A model generated the notes under the pieces. That model had not been told where the DNA came from, did not search any database, and saw only the letters and a program-made list of their open reading frames with translations. The position numbers and the translations under genes are program-made. Below are positions 28,692-37,218 of a stretch of 64,000 bases of DNA, piece by piece. Each line of letters opens with the position of its first letter. Position 1 is the first letter of the stretch. The stretch is from an uncultured Planctomycetia bacterium (GTDB lineage: Bacteria; Planctomycetota; Phycisphaerae; Phycisphaerales; SM1A02), in assembly GCA_937871505.1 (NCBI GenBank), contig CALMPF010000070.1:1-64000 (forward strand). Direction: 5' to 3'.

Positions 28692-30017
28692 CTACCGCGA
28701 ATCTCCCGCAGGCTGCGGCGGGGGCGGCGCGGGCAGTTCCACCGGGGCGTCGGGACGGCCTGTCCCAGGGGTGCGCGGCGGCGCCGGGCGCAGCGTCGCT
28801 GCGAGAATCCGCGGCGCGTCGACCGGCCTGCCGCTCAGCGGATCGGCGATCTCCGACTCGGCGATCGCGACGATCGTCTCGGCCCCCTCCACCGCGTGCC
28901 CGAAGGCGCAGTACTGGCCATCGAGCCGCGCCGTCCCCTCGCGCGAAAGGGCGAAGAAGAACTGGCTTCCTGCCGAGTCCGGATCGTCGGCGCGGGCCAT
29001 CGAGATCACGCCGAACTCGTGGGGAATCCGACTGCGCTCGATCGGGAGATCCCAGCCCGGCCCGCCGTCGCCGCTCCCGGTCGGGTCGCCGCCCTGGATG
29101 ACGAAGGGGCGTCCCGCGCGATCGACGGGGACGATGCGATGGAAGATCGTCTCGTCGTAGAACCCGCCTTCCGCGAGCATGCGGAAGTTCCATGCGGTGT
29201 TCGGCGCTTCGTCCGGTCTGAGGGCGACGACGATCGTTCCCGCGCTGGTTTCGAGGACGACGTCGCGGTCGACGGAGAGCCGCACGCCCGCGTTGACGAT
29301 CGGCTCGCCGGGCTTCCACGCCTCCTTCAGGCGATCGACCTCTGCACTCGGTGGATCGATCGCTTCGTCGCCCCATCCGACGATCCGCGTGTACGGCGTG
29401 CGCCCGTCGGGCCGGATCGCCTCCGCAGTGCGCACGACCGGTCGGTTGCGCAGCGGCTGGACGACCAGCGGAGCGCCGACGGCGACGTCGTCGACGATGA
29501 GCTGAAGCCAGACCGCGCGTTCGAGCGCCCAGAGCTCCGGCCACGCGGCGGCAAGGTCGATCTCGCCGGGATCGAGCCCCGCGATCCGGGCGCGCTCGTG
29601 GCCGTCATGCTCCTGGATCGAGAGCGCGAGCGCCGGAGCGCGCGCCTGCCGCGGCGCGCCGGTCTCGAGGCCGTCGCCCTCGCCTGACGCCAGCGCCGAT
29701 GCGGCCGCGGAGTCGGCGCCGCGCTCGGCTTCGATCTCCGCGGCGCCGGCGAGATCGATGCGGACGAGGGCCGCGCGGTTGATCCCGACGAAGTGGCGCA
29801 GGGGGCGCAGCGGCTCCGCGACCGCGCCGCGGGCGGGCGCGTCGATCGCAGCGGAGCGCTGCTGGTCCTGCCCTGCGCGGCCCTCCGGCCCGATCGCCGC
29901 GCGCACCGCCGTGCGCGGCTCCGGCTCGTCGGCGCTCTGCGGCTCCGTCGGCATCGACGCCGTCAGCGCGGCCGCCAGCGCGATCGAGAGAAGGCCTGCG
30001 GGGGTCGTCGGTTCCAT
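28692..30017 (-). CDS. Secreted cyclophilin-type peptidyl-prolyl isomerase
   Basis: The 441-residue protein has a signal-peptide-like N-terminus (LLSIALAAALTAS). A ~200-residue region without a recognised domain precedes a cyclophilin domain at about residues 250-420. That domain has VLETSAGTIVVALRPDEAPN, FYDETIFHRIVP with the catalytic Arg, FVIQGGDPTGSGDGGPG, SMARADDPDSAGSQFFFAL and YCAFGHAVEG. It ends in a Pro-rich tail. It catalyses prolyl cis-trans isomerisation, probably assisting folding outside the cytoplasm. The Met at 30017 gives the signal peptide; the open frame upstream is antisense to gatB. It is divergent from gatB, 90 bp away. Confidence 0.85.
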   Translation of the reverse strand: MEPTTPAGLLSIALAAALTASMPTEPQSADEPEPRTAVRAAIGPEGRAGQDQQRSAAIDAPARGAVAEPLRPLRHFVGINRAALVRIDLAGAAEIEAERGADSAAASALASGEGDGLETGAPRQARAPALALSIQEHDGHERARIAGLDPGEIDLAAAWPELWALERAVWLQLIVDDVAVGAPLVVQPLRNRPVVRTAEAIRPDGRTPYTRIVGWGDEAIDPPSAEVDRLKEAWKPGEPIVNAGVRLSVDRDVVLETSAGTIVVALRPDEAPNTAWNFRMLAEGGFYDETIFHRIVPVDRAGRPFVIQGGDPTGSGDGGPGWDLPIERSRIPHEFGVISMARADDPDSAGSQFFFALSREGTARLDGQYCAFGHAVEGAETIVAIAESEIADPLSGRPVDAPRILAATLRPAPPRTPGTGRPDAPVELPAPPPPQPAGDSR

Positions 30018-30107
30018 GCACCAGTAGACTACCAGCCGCTGCGCGGCGATCGGCGCCCGGCGTCGCGACACCGCTCCGCGCAGCCCTCTCCACCGGCCGG
30101 AACTCCA

Positions 30108-31643
30108 ATGCCCACCACCCACGCGCCGCAGTCGATCCGCTCCACGTCCCTCAGGATCGGGCTCGAGGTCCACGTCGAGCTCGCCACGCGCACCAAGATG
30201 TTCACGCGGACGCCCAACGTCGCCCATCCGGACTACTTCGACGCGGCGCCGAACACGCTCGTCGATCCGGTGGTGGCGGCGCTGCCCGGAGCGCTCCCCG
30301 TGATGAACCGCGCGGCGGTCGAGATGGCGATGATGGTCGGCCTGGCCCTCGGCTGCGAGATCGCCCGATTCAGCAAGTGGGACCGCAAGAACTACTTCTA
30401 CCCGGACCTGCCCAAGGGCTATCAGATCAGCCAGTACGACCTCCCGATCTGCGGCGACGGAGCCGTGGACATTCCCGGCGCCGACGGATCGACGAAGCGC
30501 ATCGGCATCATCCGCGCCCACCTCGAAGAGGACACCGGCAAGCTCGGCCACGAGCTCCCCGGCGGGCGTCGCTACGAAGGCTCGCTGGTCGACCTCAACC
30601 GCGCGGGAACGCCGCTCCTGGAGATCGTCACCGCTCCCGACTTCGGCTGCGCCGACGACGTCGTCACCTTTGCGCAGGAGCTGCGCCATCTCTGCCGCTT
30701 CCTCGGCGTGACGGAGGGGATCATGCAGCGCGGCCACATGCGCTTCGAGCCGAACATCAACGTCGTCATCCGCACCGAAGACGGCCGGGAGTTCGCCACG
30801 CCGATCGTCGAGGTGAAGAACCTCAACTCGTTCCGCTCGCTGCGCGGAGCGATCGAGTTCGAAGCCCGCCGCCAGGTCGAGGCATGGCGGCAGGACGGCC
30901 GCACCATGGGACCCGGAGCGAAGAGCACGCGCGGCTGGGACGACGTGCGCGAGGTCACCGTCCTCCAGCGCGAGAAGGAGGACGCCCACGACTACCGCTA
31001 CTTCCCCGAGCCTGATCTCGTGCCGGTCGTCGTCGACGAAGAGCTGCTCGCGGCCGTCCGAGGCCGGCTTCCGGAACTGCCGATCGCCCGCCGTGCCCGC
31101 TATCGCGATGAGTTCGGGCTCGATCCCCGCGAGGCCTCGGCGCTGGTCGAGGAGCGCGCCGACGCCGAGTTCTTCGAGGCCTGCGTCGAGTCGCTCATCG
31201 AGCTGCGCGGCTCCAGCGTGCCCTCGTCGCAGGGGCAGCTCGTGGCGAAGTTCCTGCTCAACGCCGGTGCAAAGCGGGCCAATGAGCGCGGCACCACGCT
31301 CGCGGGCCTGCTCGTGGCGCCGCGCCGCGTCGCCGAGCTCCTGCTCCTGCGCGAGGAGGGCATCGTCGGCCCGCAGGCCGCGGACGCGGTCTTCGGTCTG
31401 CTCTGCGAAGCCGACGGCGATCCCCGCGCGATCGCGGAAGCCAACGGCCTCGTTCAGGTCCGCGACGATGCCAGCCTCGATGCGTGGGTGACGGAAGCCA
31501 TGGCCGCCCACCCCAAGGCCGTCGAAGACCTCCGCGCGGGCAAATCCTCGGCGATCGGCCGAATCGTCGGCCACGTCATGAAGCTCAGCGGCGGCACCGC
31601 CGACGCAAAGGCCGTCGACGCGAAGATCCGGGAGAAGGTGTGA
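30108..31643 (+). CDS. gatB: Aspartyl/glutamyl-tRNA amidotransferase subunit B
   Basis: The 511-residue protein has the GatB signatures IGLEVHVELATRTKMFTRTP, KWDRKNYFYPDLPKGYQISQ, RAHLEEDTGKLGH, SLVDLNRAGTPLLEIVT and HDYRYFPEPDLVPV. It also has the YqeY-like tail domain (VPSSQGQLVAKFLLNAG onwards). As part of GatCAB it amidates misacylated Glu-tRNA(Gln) and/or Asp-tRNA(Asn). Because AsnS is also encoded in this window, the Gln role is more likely, but both are possible. gatA and gatC are not adjacent. Confidence 0.94.
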   Translation: MPTTHAPQSIRSTSLRIGLEVHVELATRTKMFTRTPNVAHPDYFDAAPNTLVDPVVAALPGALPVMNRAAVEMAMMVGLALGCEIARFSKWDRKNYFYPDLPKGYQISQYDLPICGDGAVDIPGADGSTKRIGIIRAHLEEDTGKLGHELPGGRRYEGSLVDLNRAGTPLLEIVTAPDFGCADDVVTFAQELRHLCRFLGVTEGIMQRGHMRFEPNINVVIRTEDGREFATPIVEVKNLNSFRSLRGAIEFEARRQVEAWRQDGRTMGPGAKSTRGWDDVREVTVLQREKEDAHDYRYFPEPDLVPVVVDEELLAAVRGRLPELPIARRARYRDEFGLDPREASALVEERADAEFFEACVESLIELRGSSVPSSQGQLVAKFLLNAGAKRANERGTTLAGLLVAPRRVAELLLLREEGIVGPQAADAVFGLLCEADGDPRAIAEANGLVQVRDDASLDAWVTEAMAAHPKAVEDLRAGKSSAIGRIVGHVMKLSGGTADAKAVDAKIREKV

Positions 31644-31899
31644 GAGCGCTGCGGATGCGGCCTGCCTTCATCGACGGGTCGGCGGACAGGCGTTCGCTTC
31701 CTCCGGCGAAGTCGTGAGCGCACGTTCACACGATTGTGCAGCGGCTCAACAGGCGTCATCCCGATCTGGGGCCCACGCGCCGCTGCGGGACGTCGGGCGC
31801 GAGCCCGCCCGTGCATCTGAGGTCCTACAAGCTCTCCGGAGGCACCAAGTTTCTTTGCATTGGCGTTCGATGGCCTCGCAACGCGATTATGATTGCCCC

Positions 31900-32340
31900 A
31901 TGATTCCGCTCGCTCATCCTGGTCATGCCGCGACCGGACTCGCGCTTGTCATTGGCATCGCGCTCCATCCGCTGTTTGCATGTCAGCATGCGGCGTGCGA
32001 TATCACACCATCGACACCCTGCTGGACGTGGGATGAGATTCCGTGCTGCACCATCGCGGGGGTTCGATTCGAGTGCTCCAGCGGCAGCCAGTCGTGGGTC
32101 TGTTCGGCGATCGTCATTGGCTCGCAGCCGGCCGGAACGCTCTACCACGGGTTTGGCGTTCCGGGATGGTCGAGTCCTTTTGCGCCAAATCCTCCGGCCG
32201 TGCTTCCGCAAGCGATGTGCGTCTACCGGCGAGCGTACTGCGGCACGCTCCCGGGAACCTGCACCTACGACCCGCAGACCGTGCTCACCATTCGGATGTG
32301 CGACAACTTCGAGAAGCCGACCGCCCCTCACGATTGCTGA
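31900..32340 (+). CDS. Small secreted Cys-rich protein of unknown function
   Basis: The 146-residue protein starts MIPLAHPGHAATGLALVIGI with a signal-peptide-like stretch. About 12 cysteines follow, spread over the mature part (for example STPCWTWDEIPCCTIAG, CVYRRAYCGTLPGTC, MCDNFEKPTAPHDC), suggesting a disulfide-stabilised extracellular protein. Local base composition before the gene (31830-31900) is less GC-rich than its surroundings. An open frame extends further upstream, but the Met at 31900 is the only one giving a signal peptide. It is not the same module as the repeated 9-Cys domain at 42631 and 54751. Confidence 0.65.
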   Translation: MIPLAHPGHAATGLALVIGIALHPLFACQHAACDITPSTPCWTWDEIPCCTIAGVRFECSSGSQSWVCSAIVIGSQPAGTLYHGFGVPGWSSPFAPNPPAVLPQAMCVYRRAYCGTLPGTCTYDPQTVLTIRMCDNFEKPTAPHDC

Positions 32341-32402
32341 TGGGGGGCGATCCGCAGGACGATCTTCAGGCGCCGATCTGGCGCTCGTTCTTTCGGTGAC
32401 CC

Positions 32403-34073
32403 ATGAAGAGCGCAGGACGAACTGCAACACGTCGGACGCCCGCTGCGGTGGCGCTCCGCAGGCGGCGTGCGATGATCCCGCTGACGGTGGCGCTGCTGGC
32501 AGGGATCCCGTTGATTGGGGTCCAGTTGGCTGGAGTCCAGTTGGCTGGGATCCGATTGGTTGGGATCCCGTTGGCAGGGGTCCTGATCGGGAGCGGTGGA
32601 TGCGCGCGGGCCGCCGGTGGAGCGGAGCCCGCGATTGCGCTCGCCACGGTGGCCGCAACGCCGCCGGAGAACCGGCGACCGGGCGACGCCCAGCGCGAGG
32701 GTGCGGCGGGTCGCGGGGTCAAGGCCGAGTTCAGGGGTGATTTCGGGGGCGATGTCCTCGACAAACTCCGGGGCGGTGTTCCGGGCGATGTCCGGGGTGA
32801 TGTCCGGGGTGATGTCCGGGGTGATGTCCGGGGTGATGTCCGGGGTGATGTCCGGGGCGATCTCGGGGGCGAAGTGAGGCAAGAGGGCGAGGCCGGGGCA
32901 ATGCCAACGGCACGACTTCTGCGCGGACGGGCTCCATGGCCCTTTCCGAACATCGTGCTCTTCCGGTCGGTCGCGCTGGAGGATGTCCTCGCGATCGCCA
33001 CCCGACTGGAGCTCGACCCCGCGGAACCCGCGATCGGCGAGGCGATCGCCCGGTATGCCGCGTCGGTCGCAGCGATCGAGTCGGATCTGGTTCTCCCGAA
33101 TCTCGAGCGCGCCCGTGCGGTCGAGGGACGGCTCACGCCGCGGGATCCCGAGTTCCTCGAAGAGCGAGCGTGGAAGCGGAAGCTCACCGAGCAGGCGGAG
33201 CGAGCGCTCGGCCTCGCGGAAGAGCGCCTGCTCGAGGAGTTTCGCGCAGCCGCGCCGGAGGCTGCCGCTTCCGACCTCGACCTGCTGGCGCTGACGCGGC
33301 GGCACGAACGAGCGTGGGGGAGCTACTTTGCAGGCGGGTCGGTGCTGGGTGCGGTCCCCACGGCGATCGGGTTCGTCCTCAGGGATGGTGACTTCGATCT
33401 GATCGAATCCGAAGCCGACCGCGAGGCGGGGATGGAACTGCTTCGCAGCTCCGTTGCGCTGCTCGAGCGCTTGCGAAGCCGTTGGGCGGCAGATCTCGTC
33501 AAGCTCGATGAGGTCATGGTGGCGCAGCTCGCGCGCGATCCGGCGACCGTCGACGCCCTGGAGCTGGCTTCGCGCTGGGACCGAGTCGTCTCCAGTCAGG
33601 CGCACGTCGGACGGAACCTGCGCGACGTGAATCGGAGGGTCCTCCAGTGGGCAGATCGCGGGCTGCCGTCTGCGCGTGCGGAAGCCGTGAGGGCGAGCTG
33701 GCTCGCGGCCACCTACCGGGATCTCTATCCGGATCGACAGAGCGCGCTGGGGTGGTTCGTCCGGGCGCTCGAAGCTGACGACCTCACCGACGATCAGCGC
33801 CACGCGCTGGCCTTCGCGGAGCAGGAGTATCGCGGACGACTCGACCAGGCCAACCGAGCCCTCGAGCGGGCTGCTGAGGCGCAGTTCGAGATCACGCTCG
33901 CACTCAGCGTCCGGGCGACGGACATGGAGGATGCAGCCGGCGCGTTCGATGCCGGGCTCACGGGGCGAGAGCTCCTTCACGGCGAGTACACCGAGCGCCT
34001 CGCAGCGATCCTCACGCCTGCTCAGCTCGATGCGCTCGCGGCGTCGACGGATCCGCGGACCCGCGCTCGATAG
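32403..34073 (+). CDS. Secreted or membrane-anchored unknown protein with repeat-built N-terminus
   Basis: In this 556-residue protein the first ~70 residues form an export signal made of pentapeptide repeats (GIPLI GVQLA GVQLA GIRLV GIPLA) ending near GSGGCA, which could be a lipobox. Residues ~105-160 are an acidic/basic tetrapeptide array (GDVR repeated six times). The remaining ~390 residues are strongly helical (LARAVEGRL, LGLAEERLLEEFRAAAPEAA, LELASRWDRVVSSQAHVGRN) with coiled-coil character and no recognised family. It lies 62 bp after the small Cys-rich gene. Function is unknown; an extracytoplasmic helical scaffold is plausible. Confidence 0.7.
   Translation: MKSAGRTATRRTPAAVALRRRRAMIPLTVALLAGIPLIGVQLAGVQLAGIRLVGIPLAGVLIGSGGCARAAGGAEPAIALATVAATPPENRRPGDAQREGAAGRGVKAEFRGDFGGDVLDKLRGGVPGDVRGDVRGDVRGDVRGDVRGDVRGDLGGEVRQEGEAGAMPTARLLRGRAPWPFPNIVLFRSVALEDVLAIATRLELDPAEPAIGEAIARYAASVAAIESDLVLPNLERARAVEGRLTPRDPEFLEERAWKRKLTEQAERALGLAEERLLEEFRAAAPEAAASDLDLLALTRRHERAWGSYFAGGSVLGAVPTAIGFVLRDGDFDLIESEADREAGMELLRSSVALLERLRSRWAADLVKLDEVMVAQLARDPATVDALELASRWDRVVSSQAHVGRNLRDVNRRVLQWADRGLPSARAEAVRASWLAATYRDLYPDRQSALGWFVRALEADDLTDDQRHALAFAEQEYRGRLDQANRALERAAEAQFEITLALSVRATDMEDAAGAFDAGLTGRELLHGEYTERLAAILTPAQLDALAASTDPRTRAR
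32502..32591. repeat. 15-bp tandem repeat encoding the hydrophobic signal segment
   Basis: Six units of the form GGGATCCCGTTGGCA / GGGGTCCAGTTGGCT keep the reading frame and encode G(I/V)(P/Q)L(A/I). The signal core of the gene at 32403 is thus literally a minisatellite. Confidence 0.9.
32775..32870. repeat. 12-bp tandem repeat (GATGTCCGGGGT, about 6 perfect plus 2 degenerate units)
   Basis: Units 32787-32858 are nearly identical and encode GDVR; flanking units have drifted (GGTGTTCCGGGC, GATCTCGGGGGC). The unit length is a multiple of three, so copy changes would not break the frame. Confidence 0.93.
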
Positions 34074-34876
34074 GCGGAGGGGCTTGCCACGGCACCGCCC
34101 TCCGTCGATCGCCTCGTCGATGGAGCGTTCATCGCGGAGGCCGATTCCTGTGCTCGCGTGCTTCGGGCGAAGGTGAGCCCCCCCGGGACGTGCTCTCGAC
34201 TGGCTCTCGGCTGGCTCTCGACTGGCTCTCGACTGGCTCTCTGCCGGGTGCCGCGATCGGCGCGGTTGGCCTGTCCGCGCTCTTCGCGTTCACGGTCGCG
34301 GTCGCGCGTCGACGCGTCCGCGCTCGGCCTCACGCGTGCATTCGCGGTACCGCTGCGTCCGTTTGCCTCCTCGTCCTCCTCGCACTCGCCCCGGAGGGGC
34401 GGGGCAAGGACTTGGGCCTCGCGCGATCTCCGGGCGACCTCGCGCTCTCCCGTGACAGCATGGTGTCGGGCCCTCGCGCACCGGCGCGATTGGGTGCTCT
34501 CGCGCAACGGAGCGGCTGGATGCTCGCGCTCAACGGCGCGACCTGACGCCTTTGCGCGACGGCCCGACTGGGCTCTCTCGCGCAACCGCGCGACCGGGCT
34601 CTCGCGCAACCGCGCGAGCGGGCTCTCTCGCGCAACCGCGCGAGCGGGCTCTCTCGCGCAATCGCGCGACTGGGCTCTCTCGCGCAATCGCGCGACTGGT
34701 CACTCGCGCGCAACAGCGCGACCTCGCGCTGTCGCACTCCGGCGCCACGTCTCTCCTGCGGTGGCGTCTCGTGGCAACGTCGAGCCGGCCTCTGCGCGGG
34801 GATCCGTCATCGCGATCACTCCCCGCGCCCTTCATCCGCACCCGACCCCGGTGGCAGGTCCACGCGGAGACGTCTG
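34074..34876. other. 800-bp repeat-rich gap, no gene seen
   Basis: The convergent gap between the unknown secreted protein and the PH-domain gene contains an 11-bp array (TGGCTCTCGAC units, 34190-34244) and the 26-bp array at 34569-34725. The sequence between them shares the same words (CTCGCGC, GCGCGAC), so much of the gap looks derived from old repeats. The frames through it are Arg/Ala-rich noise. Confidence 0.7.
34569..34725. repeat. 26-bp tandem array, six units, self-complementary
   Basis: Each unit is about GGGCTCTCTCGCGCAACCGC+GCGAGC (one unit is 24 bp). Adjacent units can pair through GCGCGAG and CTCGCGC, so the array can fold as a series of hairpins. Unlike a CRISPR array, there are no unique spacers between units. 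Confidence 0.85.
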
Positions 34877-35635
34877 CTACCCCCCGTACCGCTCGATCGC
34901 GTCGCGAACAGCGCCGAGCACGTGTTGCGGACGGCGGATGGTCTCCCAGGCGAGGGCGGCAGGTGAACCGGCCGTCGGGCTGGCGGTCGAGCCCAAGGTG
35001 AAGCCGGCCGTGAAGCCGGTGGCGGAACCAGAGCTCGAGCCAGTGTGCCCGACCGCCGCCGCGAAGAGGAGCGTTCCGACGTCGAGGGCGCGCTCGCGCG
35101 GGGTGGCGAGGAGGGTGGTGTGTCGGATCTCCTTGAGGAGCGCCTGGTCGCAGCGCCGACTGACGATGCCGGCGAGACGGAGGACGCGGCGGTCGGTGAG
35201 GACGTAGACGCGCATGCTCCACTCGAGCATCTGCCAGGCGAGGCGCATGCCGACGAGGAAGCCGCCGAGCAGGAAGGCCTGGGCGTCGCTCCAGTGCACC
35301 GCGGGGAAGCGCGAGAGCCAGGCCATGCCGAGCGTCACGCAGGCGATCGCGGCGATGGAGCCGAGCGACGCCAGCGGGACGAACCAGAGGCTCGGCGCGA
35401 GGACGAGCAGCACGACCTCGTCCTCGTCGAGGATCCGGGCGACCTCGGGGCTCGGCGCGCTCTCGAGCGCCTCCACGGCGCCTTCGGAGCCGCTGGTCAG
35501 CGCTTCGCACCTGCGGCACGCCCGCATCGAGCGAGCGATCTCGGGCGGCGCTGCCCAGCGCCCGGCGCGGAGGCGCTGGCCCGTCGCATCCCATCGGCGA
35601 CGGGGCGCCGTGTGCCGATCGCGCGTCGGCGTCAC
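34877..35635 (-). CDS. Bacterial PH-domain membrane protein
   Basis: The 252-residue protein has an N-terminal cytoplasmic region with a CRRC pair. Two membrane helices follow (VVLLVLAPSLWFVPLASLGS; AQAFLLGGFLVGMRLAWQML), then a bPH2-type PH domain (MRVYVLTDRRVLRLAGIVSR, then ALDVGTLLFAAAV). A short Gly/Ser/Thr run (SSSGSATGFTAGFTLGSTAS) interrupts the PH part. The GTG start at 35635 overlaps the hpt stop (GTGA). Such proteins occur widely in membranes but their function is mostly unknown. Confidence 0.75.
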   Translation of the reverse strand: MTPTRDRHTAPRRRWDATGQRLRAGRWAAPPEIARSMRACRRCEALTSGSEGAVEALESAPSPEVARILDEDEVVLLVLAPSLWFVPLASLGSIAAIACVTLGMAWLSRFPAVHWSDAQAFLLGGFLVGMRLAWQMLEWSMRVYVLTDRRVLRLAGIVSRRCDQALLKEIRHTTLLATPRERALDVGTLLFAAAVGHTGSSSGSATGFTAGFTLGSTASPTAGSPAALAWETIRRPQHVLGAVRDAIERYGG

Positions 35636-36177
35636 ATCGCCTCCGGCCGCAGCACGCCGACGTACGGCAGGTTGCGGTAGTGATCGTCGTAGTCGAGGCC
35701 GTAGCCGACGACGAACTCGTCGGGGATGTCGAAGCCGACGTACTCGCAGGGCGTCTCGCGGGCGCCGGGCGTCGGCTTGCGGAGCAGGACGCAGGTCCGC
35801 ACCGAGGCCGGGTCCTGGGCGCGGACGACGTCGCGCAGGAGCCGGAGCGTGCGCCCGGAATCGAGGATGTCGTCGACGATGAGCACGTGCCGCCCGCCGA
35901 GATCGCCGGGGATCGCGCCGCGCAGCTCCGCCCCCTGGCTCGCGGTGCTGCGCCCCGGATAGCTCGACACCGTCGTGACGCCGATTCGCAGCTTTACCGG
36001 CAGCCGCCGCATGAGATCGGCGACGAAGACGATGCTCCCGGTGAGCACGGGCACCAGCACCAGTCCGGCCTCTCCCTCGATCCGGTCGAGGTCCGCGGCG
36101 ATCTCCCGCGCCAGCGCTTCGACGCGGGCTGCGATCTCCTCGGCCGTGAGCAGGACCCTGGCGATGTCGGCATCCAC
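35632..36177 (-). CDS. hpt: Hypoxanthine phosphoribosyltransferase
   Basis: The 181-residue purine-salvage enzyme has LVLVPVLTGSIVFVADLMRR, the PRPP-binding motif VLIVDDILDSGRTL and the purine-binding tail EYVGFDIPDEFVVGYGLDYD followed by YRNLPYVGVL. It converts hypoxanthine or guanine plus PRPP to nucleotides. The start is GTG at 36177, because the nearby ATG is out of frame. It overlaps the PH-domain gene by 4 bp and follows the membrane-protein gene at 36201, suggesting one transcript. Confidence 0.93.
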   Translation of the reverse strand: MDADIARVLLTAEEIAARVEALAREIAADLDRIEGEAGLVLVPVLTGSIVFVADLMRRLPVKLRIGVTTVSSYPGRSTASQGAELRGAIPGDLGGRHVLIVDDILDSGRTLRLLRDVVRAQDPASVRTCVLLRKPTPGARETPCEYVGFDIPDEFVVGYGLDYDDHYRNLPYVGVLRPEAM

Positions 36178-36200
36178 CGGCGGAGTGTACCGGCGCGGGC

Positions 36201-37163
36201 TCACTCCGCCGGAGGCTCGATGAACCGCGCCACGGAGGTCCGCCCGCGCACCTGAAGGTCGACCGGACGGCGCAGCTCCAGCGCCGTCTCCGCGCCCGCG
36301 ACCCGGAGGATCACCATGTGCTCGCGGGTTCCGCCGAGCAGAAGCGCCTCGCCACCGGGCGTCCCGACGACGAGGCGCGGACGGTGGACGTTCGCCGCCG
36401 TCGCCGCCGAGACCGCCCAGCCGACGAGGACGATCGCCACCGCGGCGCCGACGATCGATCCCGTCAGCCAGCGCAGCCACGGGGCGATCGCAAGGCGCAG
36501 CGCGACGATCATCCAGAGGATCATCGCGATGGCGAGCATGAGGTCGATCCCGGCTGCGATCGAGAGTCGCTCGACCCACTCAGGGGCTTCGGCGATCGTC
36601 GCGGGCATCGCCGTCAGCCACGACGAGCGCACCGGCGAGGCGATCCAGGCGACGCCACCGGCGCCGGCGAGGGCGGCCAGCGCCGCGCCGAAGGCACTCA
36701 GTCCGAGCACCGCCGGCGAGGCGGGCGGCCCGCCGCGCACGAGCGGTCGAGCCAGCGGCAGGAGGCTCGCAGGCAGCGCGATGGCGACGAAGCCGAGCAC
36801 GATCCAGAGCGGCTCGGCCAGCGCGGCGAGGTAGATCGACTGCGGCGAGCGCATGAGCATCGTCGCCCCGGTCGCGAGTCCCTGACCGGGTTCCGCGAGC
36901 AGGTCCGGGACGCCGAGACTCGCAGCGGCGCCGAGGCGGAAGCCGAGGTGGCCAAGCACCCAGATCGCCAGCACGCCGCCCGCCGCGGTCGCGACCGCCA
37001 GCGCGAGGCGGAGACCGGCGATGGCGACCTCACTCTCCGGCCGGAGCTGCCGCGGTCGATCTCGAAGCACCACGAGCCGTCCGCCACGGCCGCCCGCGGC
37101 TGCACCGGGGCGCTCCGCCGGGCTGGGCCCGGATCGACCGGAAGTTCTCGTGAGCTCAGGCAT
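36201..37163 (-). CDS. Multi-pass membrane protein of unknown function
   Basis: The 320-residue protein has about five hydrophobic segments: LALAVATAAGGVLAIWVLGH, LWIVLGFVAIALPASLLPLA, AFGAALAALAGAGGVAWIAS, LMLAIAMILWMIVALRLAIA and GAAVAIVLVGWAVSAATAAN. The soluble C-terminus of ~65 residues is predicted beta-rich (LVVGTPGGEALLLGGTREHM). The N-terminal ~45 residues are Arg/Gly/Pro-rich. The Met at 37163 was chosen; the frame continues 40 codons upstream over the end of the dnaJ-like gene, which is less likely. No family was recognised. It lies between the dnaJ-like gene and hpt. Confidence 0.65.
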   Translation of the reverse strand: MPELTRTSGRSGPSPAERPGAAAGGRGGRLVVLRDRPRQLRPESEVAIAGLRLALAVATAAGGVLAIWVLGHLGFRLGAAASLGVPDLLAEPGQGLATGATMLMRSPQSIYLAALAEPLWIVLGFVAIALPASLLPLARPLVRGGPPASPAVLGLSAFGAALAALAGAGGVAWIASPVRSSWLTAMPATIAEAPEWVERLSIAAGIDLMLAIAMILWMIVALRLAIAPWLRWLTGSIVGAAVAIVLVGWAVSAATAANVHRPRLVVGTPGGEALLLGGTREHMVILRVAGAETALELRRPVDLQVRGRTSVARFIEPPAE

Positions 37164-37218
37164 CGGTTGGTTCGCAACGGGATGCGGGGGGCGCCCGCCC
37201 GCGGTCTTCCTGCGGGGA

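Noticed and set aside
34569-34725. Possible CRISPR array
   Set aside because: The 26-bp units are contiguous with no unique spacers, and no cas genes are present.
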